Positions 45,338-58,800 of a DNA stretch of 64,000 nucleotides are shown piece by piece. The notes beneath the pieces are model-generated. The model saw only the letters and a program-made list of their open reading frames with translations. It did no database searches and was not told the DNA's origin. The stretch is from Timema cristinae (Eukaryota > Arthropoda > Insecta > Phasmatodea > Timematidae), in assembly GCA_039000515.1 (NCBI GenBank), contig JBCFYV010000024.1, positions 16,148,452 to 16,212,451 of the forward strand. The letters run 5' to 3'. The first letter of the stretch is position 1. Every line of letters starts with the position of its first letter. The position numbers and the translations under genes were made by a program.

Positions 45338-47900
45338 TTCTAAGAGTTTTAAAATGTTGTCACGTTGGCGCCTCATGCGTTTACACTAGAGCCATCAACG
45401 TCTAAACAGGGTGCCTGTATACAAGACTGTAAAAAATTTGCAGGACTCGTATTATAAAAATTAACTGTTTTAATCTCAAACTAAACAGAGCATCTAAAAT
45501 CCAAGTAAGTAATTATTGTCATCCTAATAAACTAGATTTGTTTGGAGCAAAAAAAAATGTATAGGTATACATTTCATTTGATTTAATTAATAAGGATCAA
45601 AAATAAAGCATAAATTTGAAAATAAAAATATTTTGTTTAATACATAAGCTTATAGATATAAATATTCATAAACAAAACTTTGGAGGCCCTCTCAATCTGG
45701 CTCTCTCTATATATAATAACAACAAATTATTTATACACTTAATGGCATAAAATAACTAACTAAAAGAATTCTTTCTTACCATTTAATTTTACAGATTTTT
45801 TCAGTTGGGTGTAAGCTACTGGTTTTAATTGTCTTTGGTATTCGATAAATTCAATATCAAATTCTCCTTCTCCAATTGGTTATCTATATTTTTTAATATC
45901 CTGCTCCGATTTATTTGTACCTCTTTGGATTTCTAGAATATTCAATCAAGAAAAGCTTGTGTAAAGATGCTCATTCTAGTGAGTTTATCAGAACTTTATT
46001 CGATACTATTATGTTGGCGCGAAATTTTTAATATCTTTGGAATCCATTTTGAATCCGAACAAAATGTAGTTCCAATTGTTTCATTAAATTGTGTTAGTTA
46101 ACAAATTAAATTTTCTGTTTATTATGTCTTTTAAACTCAAATAATATTTTTTATTAATCTAGTTTTACTTAATACTTGAATAAAATTAATGGTTAAACTT
46201 TTGATATTTGAACAGATATTCTTGCGCAGTGGTACATTGTACATGTGGGCGATTGCCGGTTATAGATGCTGGAATAATTATCTGATTTATTGAAGTTTTG
46301 TTGACGATATAAAGTAATTAACTACAAAAATGAATCCTGATCCTACTTTACAACTTATTCAATACTGAAAATGTACTAGTATGTTCTAAATATAGATAAT
46401 GTTAATCATAACTGTCATGTATGCAAGTCGTTAAGACCTCATTTTCGATACAGTTCATGATTCGATATGCTTTTAATATATATTTTATAATATCCTTAAT
46501 GTAAACCATATAATTTTTAAATAATCATCACTTATCGGTCTAAATTTAAGTGATGAATCGATCAACAGTTCAATTTTGTATACCTTCATATGTGCAATTA
46601 ATATATACTTTTCAATTAATATCCCAAATGAACTATTTATTTTTTTAAATAAAATGAACTTTAATTCGGCAGAATTTGTTGGAAAGGCGAAAACAGTTGT
46701 ATTAAGCATTTTGCTACATTAAAACTTCCTTGTGGGCAATAAAACTACTCTTGCAATTTTAATATAATATTTTTCACTTTTTCTTATAAAATGAACTTGG
46801 GATTTTTGGGGAGGTAAAACTGGTTGTTGAAAGTTTTGTTTATATTAAATTTGTTATGTTCAATAAATATTTCAACTATGATGCTTTTTGAATAAACTGG
46901 TCTTGCTTAATATTAGCAAACTTAACTAGTAGCTTTTGAAATATTTTAATTAGTCTTAGATCATAAATGTTACATGTTTAAATGCAACTGAAATTTCAAT
47001 AGCTTATGACTCAAAATGCAATAAAGTCAGCCAAGTAGTTAGCCATGGAAGCCCTCACAAGAAATTTTTCTGTTGTAAAAGAAAGCCAAGTGTGGTCAAG
47101 GCAGACAATTATTTTGCGTTAATCGCTTTGGGTGTGCAATTTAATTTAATTTTAATAAGATTGGTTCCTGCATCATGTAGTTTGATGAGCTTAGTTTTGA
47201 ATTGTTTGTGTAGAAAGTTAGAATGGATTAAATACAGAGAACTGTTTAGCTATATGCACATTTTCTTGCCTATCCTATAAGGGAACGGCATGATTATGTA
47301 TGTTATAGTGACTTTAAACTGTTTGCAATAAAGATATGCTAGCTGTCAAGTCATCACTACTTTTGAGCTGGATAGGCTCTAGTTTCCATTATAATATTGA
47401 CCCATGATCATTTCCAGTATATTATACCTTTGTTTCTTATATATATTGAATGTTTTTTTTTATCAGTATAACTTATTTAAAAGTTTTAATGAACTCATGA
47501 AAGGTTAGGTAGGCCTATCCATACTATTATTTTAAATATCAATTTGGGCTTTTTTTTATTTTAAAATTTATTAGTATTCATAAAAAAAATAAAAAAACCA
47601 AGGAGGTGTTGGTATGGTGGGAGTTAGAAGGGTTTGACATACTTTTGATTCGGGAGTCTTAGGAAATGATCGGGGGAAATTAGGAAAAAAGTCGGGAGTT
47701 TCATTGGCCAAGTTTATTAGATACCTTGTCCACTTGGTTCTTATAAAACAAATAAAGAATCAATCGAGCTTATCTCACGTCCTTCATACACCTCTTAACT
47801 AGCTGCTTGCAGTTATGTCACTGATGTCTGACAAAGTTTGCTTCTCTACTGACAAGCAAGACTTAACAGTTCATTCAGAGTAGGCAGTCACACATTCTGA
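45338..47900. other. AT-rich intergenic DNA, no gene
   Basis: No coding region with recognisable motif. Short open frames (46,485-46,709 and 47,092-47,280) are Ile/Leu/Phe/Lys-rich without homology that I can name. Confidence 0.45.
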
Positions 47901-47904
47901 CTGT

Positions 47905-48935
47905 GAAACACCGAAATGTCCGTATTTGTTTAGTGTGAGGTCATTGGAAAGTTTGAACATCTGGATTTGTTTATTGTGAGGTCATTGGAAAGTTTGAACA
48001 TCTGGATTTGTTTAGTGTGAGGTCGATGGAAGGTCTGAACAACTGGATTTGTTTAGTGTGAGGTCGATGGAAAGTTTGAACATCTGGATTTGTTTAGTGT
48101 GAGGTCATTGGAAAGTTTGAACATCTGGGTTTGTTTAGTGTGAGGTCAATGGAAGGTCTGAACAACTGGATTTGTTTAGTGTGAGGTCATTGAAAAGTTT
48201 GAACATCTGGATTTGTTTAGTGTGAGGTCATTGGAAAGTTTGAACATCTGGATTTGTTTAGTGTGAGGTCGATGGAAGGTCTGAACATCTGGATTTGTTT
48301 AGTGTGAGGTCATTGGAAAGTTTGAACATCTGGATTTGTTTAGTGTGAGGTCATTGGAAAGTTTGAACATCTGGATTTGTTTAGTGTGAGGTCGATGGAA
48401 GGTCTGAACATCTGGATTTGTTTAGTGTGAGGTCAATGGAAGGTCTGAACATCTGGATTTGTTTAGTGCGAGGTCATTGGACAGTTTGAACATCTGGATT
48501 TGTTTAGTGTGAGGTCAATGGAAGGTCTGAACATCTGGATTTGTTTAGTGTGAGGTCAATGGAAGGTCTGAACATCTGGATTTGTTTAGTGCGAGGTCAT
48601 TGGACAGTTTGAACATCTGGATTTGTTTAGTGTGAGGTCAATGGAAGTCTGAACATCTGGATTTGTTTAGTGTGAGGTCATTGGAAAGTTTGAACATCTG
48701 GATTTGTTTAGTGTGAGGTCAATGGAAGGTCTGAACATCTGGATTTGTTTAGTGCGAGGTCATTGGACAGTTTGAACATCTGGATTTATTTAGTGTGAGG
48801 TCAATGGAAGGTCTGAACATCTGGATTTGTTTAGTGTGAGGTCAATGGAAGGTCTGAACATCTGGATTTGTTTAGTGTGAGGTCATTGGAAAGTTTGAAC
48901 ATCTGGATTTGTTTAGTGTGAGGTCAATGGAAATT
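47905..48935. repeat. 41-bp minisatellite, ~25 copies
   Basis: Unit TGGATTTGTTTAGTGTGAGG, TCATTGGAAAGTTTGAACAT, C; measured 41 bp. Two subtypes (CATTGGAAAGTTTGAAC and CAATGGAAGGTCTGAAC) alternate in blocks, and a third variant (GCGAGGTCATTGGACAG) recurs at least three times, so a larger higher-order repeat of several units has been copied. Confidence 0.97.
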
Positions 48936-48991
48936 TTGAACTTATTAGAAGTTCTCACTGAACAGGATTATGAAACTGGTACTAATGGTGA

Positions 48992-49131
48992 TATGCAAGA
49001 ACATTAGTGAAAGCTTAGTGGACCGATAGTGTGGTCCCAAGCATACTATCGCTCCACCTTTTAACCAATGCTGACGCAAGCAAACCCACACTAGTGTCCA
49101 CTTAGCGTCCACTTAGTCACATTCTTGCATA
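48992..49131. mobile_element. Short inverted-repeat element next to the minisatellite
   Basis: TATGCAAGAACATTAGTGAA, AGCTTAGTGGAC pairs imperfectly with GTCCACTTAGTCACATTCTT, GCATA at the right. The middle is more GC-rich. The ends could be TA-flanked. It is about 140 bp and has no ORF. Confidence 0.55.
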
Positions 49132-49139
49132 CTGCCCTA

Positions 49140-50230
49140 AGTCTCACTTTTGGTAGTTGTAGTTGTATCATTCTCGCCAAACCGATAAAATTAACTCCCC
49201 AAAATCTTGGTATATAAGTGTTCTAATATTTAAATTTTATTTTAACCTATACACACACAAACTAAAAGTATAATAAACATACTAGCAGTACACTTTTTTA
49301 ATAGTTATAAAACAAATGCAATATAAAATAGCAAGGCAATGACAATATTGCCAGGATAATGATGCTGGTAATAAAAATCCAAAATATATTTATATAGAGA
49401 GTGAGAGAATGATAAAGAAAGTTCTAAAGTATGTATGGTAAATAATTATTAAGAATATTTTCCTTGCTATATCACCATTAGCCAGGAAAATGATGACATT
49501 GCTTTCACGTGTAATAGAAAGTTCTCCCAAAAGGTTTTGAAGCTAAGATCCTCACATCAGCAATAGAGCTAATACAAAAGATAAAAAAAGAAGTTATCTT
49601 AGCTTTGGTCATCTACAAGATACAAGAAAGTGACAGTTTAAAAGCAGTCAAAACCAATATTTCACTTATGTATTATGAAAAGCAGCGCTGAAAAAACTAG
49701 AATGCACACAAGTATTTGAAAGACAAAGACTTCAAAAACTGACCCAAATGTGAACATGTGCTGCCATCTCTTATTGCACCAGCAAATGAAGCTCCAGGAC
49801 AATGATTATTATTTAGGAGATGGTTATTTAGGATTATATTATCCACGTTATTCAATAAATAATAAATAATAAATTTTGTTTATATTAAAATAAAGATGAA
49901 AAAAATGCCAGTTAGTTTTTTAAATCTTCATTGTTTCTAAGGTGAATATGACATAATTAAAAAATGTAGGCCGAGATTGGCGAGTACATTGATTTGGACA
50001 TATTTTAACTATTAAAATATTAGGAGGGGAAATGTCTATGTAGATATACATATATATATATATATATAATATAAAAAATGATTAACAAAGTAAGATTTTA
50101 TTTTTTGTATACGTAAACTTTTTTAATTCTAACCCAAGTCAAATGAAAGAGCACAAACTGATATTTGCATGTTTTGTATGAATGACCCAGTTAACCGTTC
50201 ATTCCATGGATAAACGGCTGAATTCTGCTT
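49140..50230. other. AT-rich intergenic DNA
   Basis: A (TA)n tract lies at about 50,045-50,068. No gene or other repeat was recognised. Confidence 0.45.
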
Positions 50231-50235
50231 TAAGT

Positions 50236-50965
50236 ACAGACAAACTTCGTTATACGCGGCAGATGTATTTCCATGAATCGCCGTTAATAACGATTCTGCA
50301 TAAAACTGTAATCTCTTAACATGTAAGAATAAGGATTATGTTCCAATTTATTCAATAATTTGCAGCTAGTTCTTAATCACAACACTAACACTTTTGCTGG
50401 TTTATTAGGTACAGTATCATTTAATGAAAATATAGAAATTTACATTGCATAAAAACATAAAGAAACAACTAAATTAAACGTAATTTAAATAAATAAAGAA
50501 TTATGATATTTTGATCATTTATTATCATATCAAGCATCCTACTAATCACGGTCGGGTGATTCTGGCGAAAGTGTAGGCATCTGTCTTCCCCTTAGAGCTA
50601 AAAATGGATGAGTGTACTTCCCACAAGGTTGGTCAACTAATTTACCATTTTCATATTCTTTGAATTATATTCTCTTGGTTTTCCCGACTTTTGTGTCTTA
50701 GAAAACAACAAAAGCACCAGAATAATATGCCACTGTAAGCTTTGTCATTACACTGTCGAAAGAGCTTGCATACAACTCCGAGCAGTGAGGATGAGGTGAA
50801 CACAGAGCATTTTGACTAATGGAGTTTGCACGTGTTTCCATCTATCATTCAGCAAGTGAACCTCACAGTTTCATTGCACTATTTCTCCTCACAAATCAAA
50901 ATCTGCATAAATGGGAATATGTATATAGTGAAAGCATGTTTTGCCCGTTTTTTTATCACCACCTA
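50236..50965. mobile_element. Possible decayed DNA transposon (pogo/Tigger-like end)
   Basis: CAGACAAACTTCGTTATACG at about 50,238, followed by GATTCTGCATAAAACTG, resembles the outer ends of Tigger-like elements. A related ATCTGCATAAATGGGAA lies at about 50,898. The interior is more GC-rich (50,540-50,870) but gives no clean reading. The superfamily call is tentative. Confidence 0.25.
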
Positions 50966-50969
50966 AATG

Positions 50970-51482
50970 TAGTGTTTAATAAAAATAAATAGGCCTACTC
51001 ATCTTAAAACCTTGTTCAAGTCAAAGTTTCTGTAGGTATAACTAAAATTTGTTACTTATAAGATTGGTATTTTGCATCAAAAATGACCATGTAGATTCTA
51101 GACCAAGGGCTGGAAACTGATCAACCAGTCGATCTTGCAGCAAATTTCAATCATTAAAAGTAATTGATCTTTGAGTGTGACCAAAACTACCTTGATTGGT
51201 CATAATCGATAATGTTGTAAGAAATTTAAACTTTTTAATATGCAATATTACATATGTTTTATGTAAATATAAAGGGACTTTTTTTCTTCTTTTTTTCACA
51301 AACTTCTACTTATCCCTACCAAAACATATTTAAAGTAACGTTTGTTAATATAACAATATTTAGGACTCGAAAGTTACTTCTTGGTCTTGAATGCCTATTA
51401 ATAAATAGGAGGCCCTGTTACAAATATAACTTTTTAATTTGGGCTTAGAATTTTCCATTTTAGAAAATAAATATATATATAT

Positions 51483-51531
<49 letters not shown>

Positions 51532-52630
51532 TATATAAGCTTTCCTCGGACATTTTCTACAAACAATATTAACACAAGAAATAATGATTTTACATAGATT
51601 TTTCCTATAATTTCCCTAAATATGTACCATATCATCTGTGCTATCTCTTATCCCCCCCCCCCCTTTCAGCCTATACTTCACAAATTTTTTTATGTCAATT
51701 ATAATTGCATATGAAAATAAGATACCATACTTTAGATTAATCTACAAAGTTACAAATAAAATGATAGTCTACAATATCCCAATGAGTATTGTTCATACTT
51801 GTCACAAAACACACTATTTAATATTATAATACTAATGTTTCCATAAAAACTATACTATGCATACCGTGCACACTTATTGTGTAAAGTGGTTTGACCCATT
51901 TTTGAATTGAACTGGCCCTTCTATAGAGTGGCTTTTGTCAAAATAACCAGTTTTTGATTATGAAAATATTTGTCTTGTACAATTAACTTGACAATTTTGA
52001 CCATTACTAGCTCAAAGTGGCCGACCTCTGGTGAAAGTATTGTGGGAATTTGAAGAACTTTCTGGAAATGCTACTATATTACATATTTATTATGAGAATT
52101 ACACAAATACTGTACGCCATTGCACCCTGATAAATAGGCCTACTCTATTTATTATCTGTGTATTTTATAAAAAATAATCCATAAACAATTATAATTAACA
52201 TGTATATATGTTTCGGTTCAAGAGTACTAAATAAAAAATTGGTACTGATGCATTTGATAAAGGGGGAAAAAAGTATTGACCTTTCTAACTTGGTTTCATA
52301 AGAAACAGAGTTGCTGTTTGGTAAATATTGGGGAAAAATTTTTTTTGTCATCTATCTAGCACTGTTTACAGCCTTTGACGGGGTCACCTTGGTAAATCTC
52401 TGCCATCTTCCTCTTTCGGACCATTTGTTCTCGCTAACGCTATTCCTACTTTTCTCCCCTTGGTTTGCATTCCCTCATCCCACCTCCGTCGTCACCTCTT
52501 TTCATACCCTTCAGTGCCAACATGTAAGCTTATTATTTCAAAATACATACATTAATGTATAGAGAATATCTTAAGGCTCAAGCAAGTATACACCTAGTTC
52601 AGTAATTGAAGGTTGTTTCTTGGAATATAG
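50970..52630. other. Flank/intron upstream of the first visible importin exon
   Basis: A hAT-like word (CAAGGGCTGGAAACTGATCA) lies at about 51,105, a (TA)n tract at 51,471-51,537, and a pyrimidine-rich, less AT-rich island at 52,370-52,520 that I cannot classify. The first coding exon of importin beta (about 33 residues) was looked for here and not found. Confidence 0.4.
51471..51537. repeat. (TA)n microsatellite with AAT-type interruptions
   Basis: TA units interrupted twice by TAATA; the minus-strand open frame with Tyr/Ile repeats is an artefact. Confidence 0.9.
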
Positions 52631-52813
52631 CCCGAGTTTGTGAAGACACTTTCTGACATCTTGCATCATGGAGGCAACGGTCCGGTGGCGCGCATGGCCG
52701 CTGGCTTGCAACTCAAGAACACGCTGACATCCAAAGACCCCACTATCAAAGCTCAATATCAGCAGCGGTGGCTCTCCTTCCCTGAAGATGTTCGGGGATA
52801 TATAAAGAAAAAT
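52631..52813 (+). CDS. KPNB1: Importin beta exon (residues ~34-94)
   Basis: The acceptor is GGAATATAG and the exon begins [15 protein letters not shown], matching the family's LP-x-F start of HEAT repeat 1-2. It ends [10 protein letters not shown] at AAT|GTAGGT. 183 bp, phase 0. Confidence 0.95.
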
Positions 52814-55800
52814 GTAGGTTCTAATTTATTAATTCTTTTCTATTTAAAGAATACATTTTAGAGACATGATTAAATGCTAAGTTTTACCATGTGATTGAGA
52901 TAATAAATAAAGAAAAGATTCATCAAATTGCAAAATGTTATTCTGTATATTTAAAGTTTATTTAAAATCTAAAACAAATATATATATATAAATTTATAAA
53001 AAAATAGTTGCAAAGATATTACATCTTTAGTCTGTCCTTGGCCATTAAAAGGATATAATTTCTTTATTTTGATGTAAAATGAACACTCTTAATCTATAAA
53101 AGGGCCATTAATATATACATTGTACATTCACGACCTTAATTTACTTGGATGACAGCTCAAAAAGTTACTAGAAATAGGCCATAAGGTATCCCTATGCCAA
53201 CAGATGACATCCGTCACTTTGGATAACTGTAATAAAACATAAATATGATTGTTAACCACATTAATTTAGTACAATATTATATTTATTTGAGGTCAGGCAC
53301 AAAGCTTATTTATCGTTTTATTACACTTAAAATAATTACTATTCACTGCATTTTCACAAAAGGTCTAACAAACATAGCTTCAAAATGGCGACCAAATGAA
53401 TTCAAACCATGTGATTGAACATACCTCTCAAGATCAGTCTTTATTTTAAAGTGAATGTGTAAATTTGTGATTAGATTTAGATGCCTTTATCCACTTATTT
53501 CTTTGTAGATCCTAGCTGCTCTTGGGACAGAGAATACTCGGCCTAGCGTTGCTGCTCAATGTGTCGCCTATGTAGCAGTGGCAGAGCTCCCTGTAGGACA
53601 ATGGCCAGAACTTATTTCCCTCATGGTGAACAATGTTGTCAGTGCAACCAGCACAGAGATGCTCAAAGAGGCAACGTTGGAGTGCATCGGCTACATTTGT
53701 CAAGACATAGTATGTATACCACTACACAGTTTATTTCAAGTTTTAAAAATAGTTTGAAAATGACACCTATACTTGCTTTTGACTTATCATGGGTTTGATT
53801 CTCTTGTCAAGGTGTTTTTTTTTTTTTTACTATATCTTATTTTTATTCCTGTGAATTGTTGTTTATTCGTTAATAATAATTTCAATCAATACCTCAATCT
53901 TTATTGGCTGTGAAATTAATTGGGTGATTATATCAACTTTGTTAGTTCGGGAAAGTTAAGGGAAGGTGTACCATATCAAAGTGTTCTAAGCCATGATATA
54001 TTTCCTTTGATTCTGTTTTTAACGCCCACCAAAAATTGCTTGGTTTTAAATGAAGAGTTTGATATAAACGTTATTCCATTAGTAGAAAGCTAAAACATCA
54101 TAGCTTAACAAAAAGTTAAACAAAAATGTATTTTAATATGGGGACAATATTATCTTTGTGAGGACTCACATTTTCAATGCTCTGCTAAAAGTGGGCTTGA
54201 CTGTTATTTTACTGTTACAGGAACAAGATGTATTGGTCTCCCAATCTAACCAGATCCTCACAGCTATTATTCATGGCATGCGGCAAACTGAGCCAAGTAA
54301 TCATGTTCGTCTGGCTGCCACCACAGCGCTCCTAAACTCTCTCGAGTTTACCAGGGCAAACTTTGATAAAGAGGTGTGTAAAGAGTTGTGTAGTGTTTGT
54401 GAAATTCATTTACAGAGGCTACAATAGAGTGGTCAGAGTTCTTGAGTTCAATCCTCGGCGCGTCCAGAATTTTTCTTTGAATCATTGGGTTTGGGACGGA
54501 GTCAAACTTAGTTTTCTGAAGACAAATGATAAGTTATTTGGATAAATATGTAGCAGCACTTGTCTAGAAAACTGAGATTAGTGGTCGAAGGGTCCATTGT
54601 GCTGACCACACTATACCCCCTATCCACAAATGTTGGCACTATCATCGTTAACAGCAGCAGCCATTGGGTTGATTGCGAGCTTACACCATGGAGTAAATTT
54701 TTTATTCCTTGCTCATCATCATCATCATCATCATCACTACAACATGCTGCTAACACCCTGTGGCTGGGTCTGTTTAGTACAGTGTCACCATTTTCCTCTC
54801 TTACAATTCTGTTATTTTCTCCTCCTTCCATCTCTTTCTTAATCTCCCGTGCGGTATTTTCCCTACATAGCTATATCATCTCAGTCATTCTCTCCTTTTC
54901 CATCTTCAACTTCACTCATAATCCTTGCTATAAATGTATACTATTCACGCCACACTTCCTCGAGTGTGTGACAAGGCTGAACAAACTAAACTCCCTTTGC
55001 ATAGAAGAAAATATGAATTGAATAACTAAGTACTCTGATTCAAACACGTGTTTTTCCCTCCATCCTGAAACATTAATTGGGTTGTGTAACTACCATCGAG
55101 CTTAAATCTTCCTGTTCTAAAAAACACTTACATGACCTCACATTGTTTAATTTTTACAAAATGTGAAATTACATTCTTCTATACTACTATAAAACAGTGG
55201 TCGCCAACCTTTGTTACTAAGGGCGCATCTGAATTTTGGAGCTTTTTTTTTTTGTAGTTGCACATATACATTAGGGTGTGCAATATTCAAAATTTTGAAT
55301 AATTAACAGCCGAATATTTGATTCGAAACTCTGGGAGCCATGTGTTTACTAGCGAAAGTGCTTGCAATGAAACATTTAGAGAAGGATAGAAATATCTACT
55401 AAACCATATTTTGTGGCATGTGAATGAAGGGGTTAGGGGGAGGAAATGTTGCAAGGTCAACCATTTGAGTGTGCTGTAAGTCTATTGTTACTTGTTAGCC
55501 AGACGGGGAGGGAACATTAAGGTGTGTCAAGCTTAAAAAGCATTTAAAACCCTGAAAACATTTTAAGGGGTGTCAAACCAAAGATACCATTTAAACATAT
55601 AAGAGTTGTGTCAAGTTTAGAGAACATTTAAAGGGTCGAGAACTAAGTTTATCATTCATTACTGTTGTGTTATTTTAGTAAATTTATTGTTGTATAATAT
55701 GTGAAATAAACCACTAGGCTAAATCATGGTTTAAATTAGGAGGGATAGCCTGCACACTTACCTAGGTGATACTGGAGTAGAAATTGTTTAGATATAACAT

Positions 55801-58800
55801 TTAAAAAAAAACTATTTTTAAGGACAAGCTTTCACTGTCACAGACAGTTTCGTCAGGTCAAGAGAGTAGACTGATGCTTAATATAACATTATTCATAGTG
55901 CTGTATCTATATACTGATGTCATAACTGAAAAACAGTCAGCTGTGGACAGTCAACCTTACAGTTCAACCAAAAGCATCAGTGTACTCTTTGACCTGATGA
56001 AGCTGTTTGTGACAGTGAAAGCTTGTCCTTAAAAATGTGTTTTTTAATGTTATATCTAAACAATTTCTACTCCAGTATCACCAAGGTAAGTGTGCTGGCT
56101 ATCCCTCCTAATTTAAACCATTGTTGTATAATATAAAAGTGGGAAAGGTGTGAGCGAGATTAGTAATAACATTCATTATACACCCAGTCCCTGTGATGGA
56201 TGGAGTAAAGGTGTCGCTTGGTGTGTGCATTTTAGTGGGGCCTTCTGGCTCAGTGAGCAATGAAACAGGAAACTACCACACTCCTCATTTACCCAGTAAA
56301 CCTTTTCAACTGACAGAGGAATTATTTATGATCCAACCAAACTTTGGGTTAAGTACTAATCAATACACAAACAAAAGTAGGCCTTGCATATTAGAAAATG
56401 AGAACCACACTTTGAAATAATATAAACGATGAAATAATCAAAATATGACCTTGTTTAATCAGCCCATTATTTTACCCTTTCTCATAAAAATGTTTTAATA
56501 TAGAGAACTATAGTCTCTACACTGCCCAGTTAAACATTCTGCATGTAATTTTTAGATTTAAATTTATTTCAAAAATTTATCTTAAGATTTACAAAAAAAT
56601 TGTTTCAGGTGAAACCCATTGCCTAAAAAACTGGATCAAAAGTTCCTCTCAATTTCTTGGAATTTTGTTTTAAATTCAGGTTTTTTTTAAAATTAATATC
56701 AGCATAAATAACAATGTTTTGAAGTAATTTTATATTTTCTTGTTGACTAATTTCCATTATTGTATATTATGGAAATCACAGAAGTGAACTAATAATAACC
56801 TTCAGACATATTGTGTTGCTTTGATTATTTACTTTACCTGAACCAAGGTCATCTAAGGCACATTACATTCTGTGTAAACTTTGTTTAGGTTTAGGTGGAA
56901 CAGAAGAGCTCACTCAAATTCACAAGTTAATATTCGATAAAATATTTAATTATATATTCACTTGAACAGGGTGTCTACTGGTCACGAAAAAGTCATGAAT
57001 TTTTAATATTTTGGTCATAAAGTCACGAAAATAATTTTAGTTTGAATTTACCACACATTGTAACAACGCGAATGCTTCAAAGATGCTATCCACTACACGT
57101 GATGGCACGCGCCAGTCGGAAGTTGCCTGATTGTTTTATTTGTGATTCCAACGACAAGGTTAACGTTCACCATCTTGTACTAAATTTTAATGTGGCGTGC
57201 TACTTGTCTCGTGGAGTGTGTGAGCACATTATGCTCTTTCTGTGTCTACAAATAATGTTTTTCGAGTGAATGAATTGGAATTCTGGTTTTGTAAATGATA
57301 CGGGAAAATACCAGGACATTTTCTGCACAAACCGTGCGTTCATCTGTGTTGTGGATCTGGATCAAGATGTTGGCGGCAATTATCAATTTTTTTACGCTTT
57401 CATTGATACGACTGCTATTTGAAGGCGGTGTAAAATGTATATTATAATTTCAAATTAACGTTGGCAGCCAATAGCAATCGTTTTCGCAGTGAAATATGGC
57501 GTATTTTTTTATAAAATATAAAATAATACTATTAGTGTTAATATTTGATCCCTTACATAATTCATTTAATTTTAAAGACCACTCATTCTAAACCGTTGAA
57601 ATTTACCAATTTTTAAAATGATTTTTGTTGTCTTATGGGCACATAAAATACTAGGCCTAAATTATTTTTAAATAGTGTGTGTTGTGAAAAAAATCCATAA
57701 TTTTTTTGGGAGGCATTCAAAGATTGTATGTGTGAAGTTTAGGATAATATGTTAAAAGATGCCTGGTAAATGTTCGTTCAAAGAGTTTTGGCTGATTGTT
57801 GAAGATAATAAATACTTAAAGTGGTTGCACCCTGTTGAAGATGACCAATATAAGGCTTATTGTACATTTTTTAAATCAAAATTTGATATAACCCACAGTG
57901 GGTTGAATGGAGTGAAAATTCATGGAAAAGGTAAGAAGCATTTGGAACTAACATCTACCCTACTCCAAGGTAAGCAAAAAACACTCAGCTTTATATCTTC
58001 TGAAAAAGTTGGATGTAAACAGCCAGAACCGGCAAAAGAATTATTACCTTACACACGTAGACCTACTTCTGAAAATGATGTATATTTGGTTGCAGCTTTG
58101 TCTACATTAGTTGTTTCATCTTCCTCATCTCTTGGAGGACCTTTAAGTAAATTTTGTGTAAATGATGATACCTTGAAAGCAGAAATTCTGTGGCTCATGA
58201 ATAAGGTTAAGACTCATACTTCTGACAGAGGTTCATGTATTTCCAGTGATCTTTTCTTAATCATGTTTCCTGACAATGTAATAGCACAGAAGTTCAAAAT
58301 GCAAAAAGCAAACTTGGCTATTTGACAAACTTTGGTCTTGACCCCTTCTTCCAAGAAAAACTCTCGGCAGAGTTAAAGAAGATTGCATTTTTAGCCGTTT
58401 CACTAGATGGAAGTCTCAATAGAATTGCCCAAAAAGGACAAATGGACATCATTGTCCATTATTGGAACTCAAGTTTAAATGTGGTTTCGACCCAATACTT
58501 GAACTTGTGTTTTTAGGGCAATCTACTGCAGCCGACTTCCTTGATTCCTTTATGTCAGGTATGTCTGAATTAGGACTGCTTTTAAAGAATGTTCTACAAA
58601 TTGCTGTTGATGGACCTAATGTAAATTTAAAATTCCTTATGGACTTCAATCAAATGATGGGGAAAAAATTTAGATAACTCTGAAGACAAGAAACCTATTT
58701 ATGTTGGCACATGCTCTCTTCATACAGTTCATGGGGCTTATAAGACAGCTCATAATAAATGTGAATGGCAAGTTCATAATTTTCTGGTTCGTTGTATTAT

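Noticed and set aside
52311..52562. 83-codon + strand frame just upstream of the first importin exon
   Set aside because: It does not match the expected importin N-terminus and has no compatible donor; left as unclassified sequence.
54560..55021. 153-codon + strand frame in importin intron 3
   Set aside because: It overlaps a SINE-like repeat and a CAT run (poly-Ser/His in translation); no motif and no splice link with importin.
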